Translations under genes and position numbers: made by a program
Origin: JAHHUH01 sp045123075
GTDB lineage: Bacteria; Bacillota; Negativicutes; Acidaminococcales; Acidaminococcaceae
Direction: 5' to 3'
NCBI GenBank assembly: GCA_045123075.1
Contig: JBGVIJ010000014.1
Location: 1 to 23,694, forward strand
DNA: 23,694 nucleotides
Shown here: positions 14,911 to 22,479 of the stretch, in pieces
Layout of the letters: the number at the start of each line of letters is the position of its first letter
How positions within the stretch are numbered: position 1 is the stretch's first letter
The notes under the pieces: model-generated
Seen by the model: only the letters and a program-made list of their open reading frames with translations
Databases searched by the model: none
What the model was told of the DNA's origin: nothing

Positions 14911-14995
14911 GCGGTTGTGTGGAACGGCAGACACGCTACTTTGAGGGGGTAGTGGGCGAAAGCCCGTGTGGGTTCAAATCCCACCAACCGCACCA
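14911..14995 (+). tRNA. tRNA-Leu (anticodon GAG), right attachment copy with one base missing
   Basis: This 85-nt leucine tRNA has intact acceptor (GCGGTTG/CAACCGC), D-stem (GTG/CAC), anticodon stem (CTACT/GGTAG), variable and T arms, and encoded CCA. The anticodon loop TTGAGGG reads GAG. Relative to the left copy one G is missing, leaving a single nucleotide (normally two, positions 8-9) between acceptor and D-stem. The 3' part is probably the original chromosomal gene; the 5' part comes from the element. It may still work, driven by the promoter at 14762. Confidence 0.8.
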
Positions 14996-15011
14996 ACTCT
15001 CAACTATTAAG
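14920..15011 (+). repeat. attR: right attachment repeat
   Basis: This is the partner of 8732-8823, with two mismatches in 92 bp. The perfect 60-bp block is 14952-15011, after which the sequence diverges into chromosomal DNA. Confidence 0.85.
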
Positions 15012-15014
15012 GCT

Positions 15015-15037
15015 TAGGACATTGTTCTAGGTCTTTT
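15015..15037 (+). terminator. Probable original terminator of the tRNA-Leu locus
   Basis: TAGGAC (15015-15020) pairs with GTTCTA (15024-15029, one G-T pair) around a 3-nt loop, followed by GGTCTTTTTT. It lies just beyond attR and was probably the terminator of the intact tRNA pair before insertion. Confidence 0.6.
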
Positions 15038-15057
15038 TTGTTTTTGTGTGACAAATA

Positions 15058-15087
15058 TTGACAAAGTAGTTTTGTAAAATGTATACA
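15058..15087 (+). promoter_or_regulatory. Probable promoter of the four-gene helicase operon
   Basis: TTGACA (15058-15063) and TATACA (15082-15087) are separated by 18 bp. The first gene starts about 100 nt downstream, leaving an AT-rich leader. The operon that follows has no other internal promoter that I can point to. Confidence 0.6.
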
Positions 15088-15190
15088 ATAAATATTGCTG
15101 CTTTTAAAAGGATAAAAATTTCTAACGTAGAAATATTGTATTATATGTTGTTTGATTTAAATAAATATAAGCTTTTGGAGATGTTTAGTT

Positions 15191-16846
15191 ATGGTAGATT
15201 TTTTAAGTAGAATAAAAAATATAAAAAATATATTTAAGACGGCGGAAAATGTAACAAGAGCAGAAATACTTGCATATACAGAAGATGTTGAGTTATTGAG
15301 AAAACGTGCAAAAGCTAATGATGTAGTTGCACAGCGTTCTTTAGGTAATCTATATGAAAAAGGAATAGGTGAAAAAAAGAATTTGCATATGGCGGAATAT
15401 TGGTATGCTAGAGCCGCAAAACAAAGTGAATCAGCAACGTCGTTTAAAGTTGAAAAAACTGATAGTACAAATAAACAACAGGAAAAGGATTGTTGCAATA
15501 AAGAAGAAAATGTAACAAGAGCAGAAATACTTGCATTTACAGAAGATATTGAGTTATTGAGAAAACGTGCAAAAGCTGATGATGCAGTTGCACAGCGTTC
15601 TTTAGGTAATCTATATGAAAAAGGAATAGGTGTAAAAAAGAATTTGCATATGGCGGAATATTGGTATGCTAGAGCCGCAAAACAAAGTGAATCAGTAACG
15701 TTATTTAAAGTTGAAAAAGCTGATAGTACAAATAAACAACAGGAAAAGGATTGTTGCAATAAAAAAGATGTTAAAGCTGGACTAATTACAATGTCAAATC
15801 CGGTAATAGTTTATTGTCCTTTTGAACAAAGAAGATTGGTTTTAAACTCTAATATTATTGATAGTATGAATGAATTTTTAATGTTCATTTTAGAGGCCAT
15901 TCATGATCAAAAAACTATAGGAGAAATTAAAGATGTTACGAATTTTAAAAATACGGTGGTTGATGAGAATATTGATTATTTAGAGAAAATAGGATTCATT
16001 ACAAGAAATGAAGATTGTAATCTTGTAGTGACTAAAGAAGGTATTAGTTATATTAAATTTAAAAGTATCATAGATAAGTTTAATGATTGTGAGCATAGAG
16101 TAGCGATAAATATGTTTACTGGCAAGGTAGCGAGTTTGCCGGTATGTATACCACAGAGAGAAATGATAGATGTACTTAAGGTACTTCCTATCAAGGTTAA
16201 TTCTTTTATTACTCAAAATGAGGATTATGAAAACAGTAAAGAATTTGTATTTAATAAATTTGACGAGTTGTTTACCGAGCTTACAGAGGAACAAAGACAA
16301 AGTATAAATGTTACTTGTATACGAATGAATAAAGAGAATAACAAAGTTACTTTTATAATGCCTTATAAGCTAAAGTCGATTCCAGATATTAATTATAAAA
16401 ATGAAGGTAAAAATAAAATTGCAATTCGCAGAGTTATTAAAAGTTATCAATGCCAGTATATCAATCGCGATTTAGATTCTGTTAGAGGTAAAATAAAGAT
16501 TGCGAAAGAACTTAAATCTATGGATTCAACAATGATTTCTGCAAAGGCAGAAAGATTGATTTTGCTTGAAGAATATGAACAAGGCTGGAATGAGAAGGTA
16601 GGGCGAATAATACGTGATGAAAGTACTGGAGAATTTCTTGATGCGATACCAAAATCTAATGTAAATAATAAGTTACTGGTTATAGATTTAGATAGTGGTG
16701 AGTTTAATGATTTTGGAGAGTGCTCGTTCAAAGAAGTAGATGGAAGCGTGACGGATTATTCATATGTACTAATTGAGAAAGAAAAAAATTATTATATGCA
16801 GGTTGTGGATTTTGAGGATTTTGAGGTAGTTGAAGATGGGAACTAG
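15191..16846 (+). CDS. Sel1-repeat protein with winged-helix-like domain (gene A of operon)
   Basis: This is a 551-aa protein. Residues 19-105 and 106-192 are two near-identical 87-aa units, each with one Sel1/TPR-like repeat (AQRSLGNLYEKGIG, then AEYWYARAAKQ) and a lysine/glutamine-rich linker ending DCCNK. From M201 (SNPVIVYCPFEQRRL) an unrelated part begins. Residues about 225-300 (YLEKIGFITRNEDCNLVVTK) look like a winged-helix domain. The remaining C-terminal half is mixed alpha/beta with an acidic end; I do not recognise it. Sel1 repeats usually mediate protein binding. GGAG lies 10 nt before the ATG. The stop overlaps the next gene by 11 nt, so translation is coupled. No signal peptide is seen. 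Confidence 0.8.
   Translation: MVDFLSRIKNIKNIFKTAENVTRAEILAYTEDVELLRKRAKANDVVAQRSLGNLYEKGIGEKKNLHMAEYWYARAAKQSESATSFKVEKTDSTNKQQEKDCCNKEENVTRAEILAFTEDIELLRKRAKADDAVAQRSLGNLYEKGIGVKKNLHMAEYWYARAAKQSESVTLFKVEKADSTNKQQEKDCCNKKDVKAGLITMSNPVIVYCPFEQRRLVLNSNIIDSMNEFLMFILEAIHDQKTIGEIKDVTNFKNTVVDENIDYLEKIGFITRNEDCNLVVTKEGISYIKFKSIIDKFNDCEHRVAINMFTGKVASLPVCIPQREMIDVLKVLPIKVNSFITQNEDYENSKEFVFNKFDELFTELTEEQRQSINVTCIRMNKENNKVTFIMPYKLKSIPDINYKNEGKNKIAIRRVIKSYQCQYINRDLDSVRGKIKIAKELKSMDSTMISAKAERLILLEEYEQGWNEKVGRIIRDESTGEFLDAIPKSNVNNKLLVIDLDSGEFNDFGECSFKEVDGSVTDYSYVLIEKEKNYYMQVVDFEDFEVVEDGN
15245..15766 (+). repeat. Tandem duplication of 261 bp inside gene A
   Basis: Unit 1 (15245-15505) and unit 2 (from 15506) are near-identical and in frame, each coding 87 residues with about nine amino-acid differences. 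The similarity includes the linker as well as the Sel1 repeat, so this is a recent segmental duplication. Confidence 0.95.
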
Positions 16847-17405
16847 AGCTTTCACATTTTATGGGAAATTAGGAAAATTTTCCGTTGGTAGTAAAGTTGC
16901 GAGTAAAATTGCTTTACCTCTTGCTTGTGTGGATTGTGCTATCGACGCAATTGACGCTACAAATAGTGTAATTAATTACTACAATACTAGGCGGAAAAGA
17001 AAGTTTCTTGAGCTAGTATATGCTGAAGATATAATATGGCAAAAAGAGTTTTTGGAACAAGTTGGCAAAGATGAAAAGGAGAAAATTACTGTCGCTGAGA
17101 AGGTTGTGAATGAGCGGTTGGCAAATGCTCGGAGAATGTTTCTCATAAGGCAAGAAAATATAAAAAAGGAATTTGAGAATAGAGAGATTTTGCTTGAACG
17201 GACATACGAGCAAATGAAAATGCAGGAAACTTTGACGAAAACTTTGCGAAAAGAAACTGAAAATATAATAAATGTTATGAATGCTATTCTAGAATCTGTA
17301 AAAGCAGATAATAATCCTGATATAAACACTGTACAAATGGAAGAAGCAATCAGGTTGTTAGTTGTAAAATACAATAAATATATTGAATTTGAGATAGGAG
17401 GATAA
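16836..17405 (+). CDS. Coiled-coil protein paralogous to the helicase N-terminus (gene B of operon)
   Basis: This is a 189-aa protein. Residues about 15-50 are glycine/alanine-rich and hydrophobic (VASKIALPLACVDCAIDAID), possibly a membrane-associating helix pair. Residues about 55-150 are a long charged coiled coil. The C-terminus LLVVKYNKYIEFE closely resembles YLVKYQRYIERN near residue 195 of the helicase protein in gene D, which has the same hydrophobic-then-coiled-coil layout. I therefore infer that B is a stand-alone paralogue of that module. I chose ATG 16836, with GAGG at 16823; it overlaps gene A by 11 nt. Function unknown; probably structural within a complex. Confidence 0.7.
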   Translation: MGTRAFTFYGKLGKFSVGSKVASKIALPLACVDCAIDAIDATNSVINYYNTRRKRKFLELVYAEDIIWQKEFLEQVGKDEKEKITVAEKVVNERLANARRMFLIRQENIKKEFENREILLERTYEQMKMQETLTKTLRKETENIINVMNAILESVKADNNPDINTVQMEEAIRLLVVKYNKYIEFEIGG

Positions 17406-17409
17406 TTAA

Positions 17410-18108
17410 ATGTTAAACCGTAAAAATTATGTAAATTCTAATAAAATGAAAGATGTGAAAGAAACGATACAAAAAGGAGAAAAATCAGGCAAAGGATATA
17501 ATACTAAAGGAGGCCATATTTCTGGTAAAGTTGGTACTATTGAGGGAGAAATTTCTGCCCTCAGCCAAACAATAAGTAAGTTGGATATAATTGTAAGAGG
17601 GATTGAAGCTGGTACTAAGTTAGTTAAAGTTGCTATTGACGGTGTTAATGAATATCGTAAATGTACTAATAAAAGAATAGAGTTAGGGTTAGTACATGAC
17701 CAAAAGATGGCGGCACAAGCAGAAGAAACCAGAAGAAAAATTCTTGAATATGAACATGATTTACAAAAAATCATTAGAAATAATGAACTTGAAATGAATA
17801 GGTTAATTGCGAAAACTTATGATAGAAAATTAACATATGAGGAAAAGATGAAGCAATTAAACCTTGATGAAAAAAAATTAGATGCTATGATTACTCAATA
17901 TGAAAAAAATACGACTCCTATGATTAAGCTGATGAATTATTTAGTTGAGAATATAAAAAATGAGTACGAGCATTATCAAAAGGTGGATAGTACTTTAATC
18001 CAAAATGTGCTTGCAATTCATAATCAACTTGCACAATCTCAAGTGATTGTAATGCAAATTAACAGTGTGAAAAATGTTGGATTTGATGAAGTGAAAAGTA
18101 TTGATTGA
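17410..18108 (+). CDS. Coiled-coil protein (gene C of operon)
   Basis: This 232-aa protein starts 4 nt after gene B behind AGGAGG. The first 50 residues are basic and glycine-rich. A hydrophobic stretch (LDIIVRGIEAGTKLVKVAID, about 58-77) is followed by a long charged coiled coil from about 85 to 190 (AEETRRKILEYEHDLQKII). The layout is like gene B and the start of gene D, but sequence identity is too low for me to claim homology. No enzyme motif is seen. The tight spacing says it is made together with B and D. Confidence 0.7.
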   Translation: MLNRKNYVNSNKMKDVKETIQKGEKSGKGYNTKGGHISGKVGTIEGEISALSQTISKLDIIVRGIEAGTKLVKVAIDGVNEYRKCTNKRIELGLVHDQKMAAQAEETRRKILEYEHDLQKIIRNNELEMNRLIAKTYDRKLTYEEKMKQLNLDEKKLDAMITQYEKNTTPMIKLMNYLVENIKNEYEHYQKVDSTLIQNVLAIHNQLAQSQVIVMQINSVKNVGFDEVKSID

Positions 18109-18122
18109 AAGGTTGAAAGTCT

Positions 18123-21100
18123 ATGAATCCAATGGTTGTTTTGGCAGGAATAGGATTAGCGTTTAAAGGCATAAAATGGATATTTGATGAGCTTACTGAT
18201 GATGAAAAAGCAAAACAGCAGAAAATTGATATTCTTTATAAACGTAATTGTGATGATATTAAAGCATATGAAGAGTCAATAAGGAAGCAAGCTGAAGATG
18301 TTATTGCTAAAAATAATGCTGATTGTGAAAAAGAATTGAATCGCTTGAAACTGAAATTAGAAGAATTCAGCAATGCAAAAAATAGCCAGCTTAATGATGT
18401 GTTATTAAAACTTATAGAGGAAAGGATTAGTGAGAAGAATCAGCTAGTTGAAGATATAGAGAAAACTGTTAAGAATGTTTACGCCGTTTTGAAAAATGAG
18501 ACACTAACTAATTTAAGAAGAAATACATTAGAAAGATTTTGTCGCGAAATTGAAGAAGGGAAAGCAAAAGTAAAATCTTACATACTTTATCTAGTAAAAT
18601 ATCAGAGATATATTGAGCGAAATAAGTATAAAAACATTAAAGGATTTTCATTTTTGTTACCAGTAGAGTGTCTATACAGAGGTAAAATAATACATCTTAA
18701 GAAACATCAAATTAGTGCTGGTATAGAGTCTATAAATGTAGAAAACATTTTTAACGATTGGTATTATATAGAAGATGCCGATAGCATAGAAGAATTAGAT
18801 GAAAATATATCAGTTCCAGTGTTGTGTTCCGGGTATGACTATAATAAAAAGGCAAATAAATTATCTATTGTCAAAGGTAAATTAAAATATTTTTTTCTGA
18901 ATTGTCCTCAAATTGGAGTAACAGCACAGGTAAAGAAATATGATAGAAATGTGTTAGTTTTGTCTTATGACGATGTTGAACTCAGGTTGCCGTTTAATAA
19001 ATTGGAAAATCCTAATAGAATCCCACCATTGAAAGCAGAATTAAGGGTTTATCCTTATAAATGGAGATTTTCGTTAGACGGTAAAATTATAGTTAGTGAA
19101 TATGTTGGTGATGGTTATCGACATACAACTTTTAGTGAAATACCAATTGTTTTTACTAATGAGCAATGGGAAAATATTTTTTTGAGATATCTTGAAGAAA
19201 ATAATCTTGTTGAACATGAAGGTGATTGGAAAATAGCACCGTACAACGAATATGATATGACAGAATCGTCTTTAGTGAAATTACAGCTTGATGCAGAATT
19301 GGTATTTGCAGCCGAGATTAAAAATGATAAGCAAAACCGTGCTTATTTTTCTTTTGTTGAAATATTGGATAAAGAGCATATGCTTAAACCAGATGACATA
19401 TTTTTAGGGATTGATTGTACGCTCGCTACAGTATTGGATGAAGATTTAAATATTATTAGAGATGAGTTTTTTAATAATATGACTGATTTGGTGTATTGCG
19501 CTTTTTATGAATTTAAAATTCAAAAACAGGCGAAACTTAGTATGGCTGGAATGCAATATTTTAACAAGTGGGCAGAGGTAACTGATAAGTTAATTACTTA
19601 TTTAACCAAGAAGGGTGGCAACTTTTTAGTTGAGATAGATCCTCAAAGCACACAGTTTTTTTACGATAAAAAACGTATTGTTCTGGAAGTGCTTAATGCA
19701 GAAGAGTTAAATGAGTTTATTAATTTAATTTGCTCAAAAGAATCATTTTTGCAACGTGAAAAATGGTTCTTTGAAATAGAGAAGAATATGCCTTGTTTTG
19801 TTAATTTTAATGCTGATGGGACTAATATTATCATAACTGCAGATGATGAACGGTTTACAACAATAAAGGCGTTTTTAGAAGGGAAAGAGGAAATAGTGTT
19901 GTATCATAAGGCATTCTGCTATGCTGAGATACAACAAGCAGCGGCACTGTTTTCGTTTAGGATAGGAAAAATTGTGAATCCTAAACTACAGGCATATGCT
20001 TTAGATGGTAAAAATGTAGTATCTGAAGAGGAAGAGCTTCATGATGTTAAGTTTATCAATTTAGATATTGAAAATGATGCATCGCAGAAAGAAGCAGTTA
20101 TACGGGCATTAAAACAAAAAAATTTCTTTCTTATTCAAGGTCCCCCAGGAACTGGAAAGACAACGGTAATTCGCGAGATAATTGCACAAACATTGCTAAG
20201 AAATCCGAAAACAAAAATTTTAGTAGTTTCACAAGCTAATGTTGCTGTAGATAACGTATTGAAAGGATTAATAAAAAATAATAGTAATATAAATTTTATA
20301 CGTTGTGGTACTACAGAAAAGATGGATGAGTCAATAACGCCATATAGCATAGAGTACAAGTATGCTGATTATGTTTCTAGTATTAGAACTAATTATCAAA
20401 AAAATCCTAATAATGGGTTAGTTAGAAAGTGGTATAGACTTGTAGATAATGGTACTTCATACAATAGCAATGTAAGTGAATTGTTAATAAGAGAAGCAGA
20501 TATAATTGGTGCAACTTGTGTTGGATTAGCACAGAAGAAGATTGGACTAGGACAGGCTACTTTTGATTTGGCTATTATTGATGAAGCTGGAAAAGCATTG
20601 CCAGCTGAAATACTTATACCTTTTATTAGAGCAAAGAAGGTAATTATGATTGGAGATCATAAACAGTTACCACCGACGATTAATAGTGCTTTGTGTGATG
20701 CAAGTAAAGTTGATTTTGATGACCGTAGCTTATTTGAAGAAAGTTTGTTTGGAGATAGTTTGTTTTCAAGAATATTTAATGCGGCACCAGATTCTAATAA
20801 GTGTATGTTAAAGACACAGTATAGAATGCCAGAAGTTATCGGTTCTCTTATTAGTAAGAGCTTTTATGAAGGCAATCTTAAAAATGGTATGAACACTATT
20901 AATAAAAATGTTGATATGTATGATAATTTAGCTGGGCTTGACAAGAATATTATTTTTATTGATACTACTACTCCTGAAAATAATAATATTGCAAAATCTG
21001 TCACTAATGAAGACGAGGCGAATTGGTTATTAAAAATAATGAGGATTCTGGTTGCTAATAGAAAGGATACTTGTTGCAAAATTGCTGTGATAACACCTTA

Positions 21101-21458
21101 TAAGGGACAAGTAAGATTAATTAAAAAAATGGCGGCTCTAGATAATTTCGATTTGAAGAAGTATAATATTGTGGTTAATACTGTTGATGCTTTTCAGGGG
21201 GATGAGGCAGAAATAGTTATTTTTTGTACTACAAGAAGAGAAAAATGTACCGATTTCTTTACTGATTATCGAAGAATAAATGTGGCAATTTCTAGAACTA
21301 AAAATCAGTTGTTTATATTAGGGTCACTAAAGTATTTTGATAAGTACAAGGAATATAAGAACGGGGAAAGCCCGTTGCCCTCTATTGCTAATTTTATTAG
21401 AACAAATCCGAATGTTGTTGAGGTACTAAAATATGACAAATGTGCTTCTAACAACTAA
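18123..21458 (+). CDS. Large Upf1-like SF1 helicase with coiled-coil N-terminus (gene D of operon)
   Basis: This is a 1111-aa protein. Residues 3-20 are hydrophobic (MVVLAGIGLAFKGIKWIF) and could touch a membrane; about 25-195 are coiled coil. Residues about 200-650 are beta-rich and not recognised. The C-terminus is a complete SF1 helicase of the Upf1/DNA2 type: Q-like DASQKEAV, Walker A GPPGTGKT (673-680), Ia VVSQANVAVDNVL, II DEAG (820-823), III GDHKQLPP (844-851), IV QYRMP (899-903), V DAFQGDEAE (1022-1030) and VI RRINVAISRT (1050-1059). It should unwind RNA or DNA using ATP. I see no nuclease domain. It starts 14 nt after gene C. Codon use is AT-rich, unlike the dap or pol genes. Upf1-like helicases occur in bacterial defence systems (for example Mokosh), which suggests but does not prove such a role. 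Confidence 0.85.
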   Translation: MNPMVVLAGIGLAFKGIKWIFDELTDDEKAKQQKIDILYKRNCDDIKAYEESIRKQAEDVIAKNNADCEKELNRLKLKLEEFSNAKNSQLNDVLLKLIEERISEKNQLVEDIEKTVKNVYAVLKNETLTNLRRNTLERFCREIEEGKAKVKSYILYLVKYQRYIERNKYKNIKGFSFLLPVECLYRGKIIHLKKHQISAGIESINVENIFNDWYYIEDADSIEELDENISVPVLCSGYDYNKKANKLSIVKGKLKYFFLNCPQIGVTAQVKKYDRNVLVLSYDDVELRLPFNKLENPNRIPPLKAELRVYPYKWRFSLDGKIIVSEYVGDGYRHTTFSEIPIVFTNEQWENIFLRYLEENNLVEHEGDWKIAPYNEYDMTESSLVKLQLDAELVFAAEIKNDKQNRAYFSFVEILDKEHMLKPDDIFLGIDCTLATVLDEDLNIIRDEFFNNMTDLVYCAFYEFKIQKQAKLSMAGMQYFNKWAEVTDKLITYLTKKGGNFLVEIDPQSTQFFYDKKRIVLEVLNAEELNEFINLICSKESFLQREKWFFEIEKNMPCFVNFNADGTNIIITADDERFTTIKAFLEGKEEIVLYHKAFCYAEIQQAAALFSFRIGKIVNPKLQAYALDGKNVVSEEEELHDVKFINLDIENDASQKEAVIRALKQKNFFLIQGPPGTGKTTVIREIIAQTLLRNPKTKILVVSQANVAVDNVLKGLIKNNSNINFIRCGTTEKMDESITPYSIEYKYADYVSSIRTNYQKNPNNGLVRKWYRLVDNGTSYNSNVSELLIREADIIGATCVGLAQKKIGLGQATFDLAIIDEAGKALPAEILIPFIRAKKVIMIGDHKQLPPTINSALCDASKVDFDDRSLFEESLFGDSLFSRIFNAAPDSNKCMLKTQYRMPEVIGSLISKSFYEGNLKNGMNTINKNVDMYDNLAGLDKNIIFIDTTTPENNNIAKSVTNEDEANWLLKIMRILVANRKDTCCKIAVITPYKGQVRLIKKMAALDNFDLKKYNIVVNTVDAFQGDEAEIVIFCTTRREKCTDFFTDYRRINVAISRTKNQLFILGSLKYFDKYKEYKNGESPLPSIANFIRTNPNVVEVLKYDKCASNN

Positions 21459-21486
21459 TTTGTGGGGTAAGTGATATCTCTAGAAG

Positions 21487-21534
21487 ATCAAGATACAGTT
21501 AATGAAATCTTAATTGTATCTTGATTATTTCTTT
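21487..21534 (+). terminator. Terminator of the four-gene operon
   Basis: A 15-bp stem (21487-21501 with 21511-21525, one G-T pair) with a 9-nt loop is followed by TATTTCTTT. It is 28 nt after the helicase stop. Confidence 0.85.
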
Positions 21535-21602
21535 AGTTGGGCAAAAATGTTTGGCTGCAAGAATCAGGCGGGGTACGCTTTACTTTTTGGGAATGTAAAT
21601 GT

Positions 21603-21632
21603 TTGACATACCTATAATTTAAAATTTAGGTA
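21603..21632 (+). promoter_or_regulatory. -35-like box and inverted-repeat operator before the Sel1 gene
   Basis: TTGACA at 21603-21608 is followed directly by TACCTA (21609-21614), a 12-bp AT-only spacer, then TAGGTA (21627-21632), a perfect 6-bp inverted repeat ending next to the ribosome site. A repressor bound there would cover the -10 area. No strong -10 is found at normal spacing, so the promoter is uncertain. Confidence 0.45.
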
Positions 21633-21649
21633 TAAGGAGTGTGATGATT

Positions 21650-22306
21650 ATGCCTAAAGAAATGAATTTTGAAATGTTATTAGCATTGGCAGAAAAAGGT
21701 GATGCACAAGCCCAATGTGAATTGGGTAAATGTTATGCAGAAGGAGAAATTGTTGAGCAAGATTACAAGAAATCTCTTTATTGGTTTAATGAAGCTGTGA
21801 AAAATGGAGACGTTATGGCAATAGCTTGTCTTGGTGTAATGTATGAGCTTGGTCATGGTGTGAAAGTAGATATTAATAAAGCTATAGAGTATTATCAGCG
21901 TGCAGCTTATGAGAATGACCCAACAGGCACATATAATATGGGGTTGTGTTATTTTTACGGTAAAGGTATTGTAAAAGAAAATCAAAGACGTGCAATAAAC
22001 TATATTACAGAAGTTGCAGAGGCAGGATTTGTTAAAGCAATGAAGTTTTTGATTAGTTTTTATCGTGAACGCAGTGATTTTGAAAAGAGTTTTTATTGGT
22101 TAGAGCAAGTTGCACTGACAGGTGATGACGATTGTCAACTGCGTGTTGGTAGATGTTATGAAAAAGGAACTTCCTTTGTAGAACAGGATAAGGAAAAAGC
22201 TTTTGAATGGTACTTAAAAGCAGCAGAACAGGGCAACGAACAAGCTATGGAAAGAGTTAATGTTTATTATGCAAGCAAGTTGTACGATTTTAAAATGCAA
22301 AAATAA
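21650..22306 (+). CDS. Sel1-repeat protein
   Basis: This 218-aa protein is built almost entirely of Sel1-like (TPR-type) helical repeats: GDAQAQCELGKCYAEGE, GDVMAIACLGVMYELGHG, DPTGTYNMGLCYFYGKG, a divergent fourth unit, and GDDDCQLRVGRCYEKG, then GNEQAMERVNVYY. Such proteins usually act as protein-binding scaffolds. There is no signal peptide, so it is cytoplasmic. AAGGAG at 21634-21639 serves ATG 21650 (10-nt spacing) or ATG 21644 (4-nt); GTG 21641 is too close. It has its own terminator and a palindromic operator upstream. It lies just after the helicase operon, whose first gene also has Sel1 repeats, but the sequences are not close copies. Target unknown. Confidence 0.88.
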   Translation: MPKEMNFEMLLALAEKGDAQAQCELGKCYAEGEIVEQDYKKSLYWFNEAVKNGDVMAIACLGVMYELGHGVKVDINKAIEYYQRAAYENDPTGTYNMGLCYFYGKGIVKENQRRAINYITEVAEAGFVKAMKFLISFYRERSDFEKSFYWLEQVALTGDDDCQLRVGRCYEKGTSFVEQDKEKAFEWYLKAAEQGNEQAMERVNVYYASKLYDFKMQK

Positions 22307-22354
22307 TAACTACGTTACATTCAATTTTTGCATTTATAGTTACCAAAATCTTAG

Positions 22355-22393
22355 GAAGCTCTCTTTAAAATGAGAGCTTCTTTTTATTTTTAA
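22355..22393 (+). terminator. Rho-independent terminator after the Sel1 gene
   Basis: GAAGCTCTC (22355-22363) pairs perfectly with GAGAGCTTC (22372-22380), 9 bp with an 8-nt loop, followed by a T-rich tail. Confidence 0.92.
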
Positions 22394-22403
22394 CTTATAG
22401 CTG

Positions 22404-22409
22404 TATAAT
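22404..22409 (+). promoter_or_regulatory. Possible -10 box before the flavoprotein gene
   Basis: TATAAT is at 22404-22409, about 70 nt before the gene. The -35 position overlaps the T-rich tail of the previous terminator and matches poorly. Confidence 0.35.
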
Positions 22410-22479
22410 AGTGGTAAGCTTAATTTGTTTATGATGGAAGATTGAATATAAATTTTTAGATATGTAAGGAGGCACTAGT

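Larger units (their letters stand above)
8732..14943. mobile_element. 6.2-kb integrative element in tRNA-Leu(GAG)
   Basis: The two attachment repeats are 6188 bp apart. Between them are a tyrosine integrase next to the left end, an unknown protein, a small membrane protein, a helicase-like ATPase on the opposite strand, a serine recombinase, and repeat-rich non-coding DNA. I find no relaxase, coupling protein, conjugation gene or phage structural gene. It could therefore be a satellite or mobilisable island that relies on other elements to move. The direct repeats, integrase and tRNA target make the integrated nature clear; the class of element is inference. Confidence 0.88.

Noticed and set aside
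8700..15011. CRISPR array
   Set aside because: The recurring words are 7-18 nt, irregularly spaced and without uniform spacers; no cas genes are present.
15157..15759. 200-codon minus-strand frame opposite the tandem repeat of gene A
   Set aside because: The product repeats itself only because the + strand gene does; antisense shadow.
21459..21640. A third attachment repeat that would put the helicase operon inside a second tRNA-linked element
   Set aside because: I searched by eye for the attachment sequence and the tRNA 3' end after the operon and found none, so the operon's own boundaries remain unknown.
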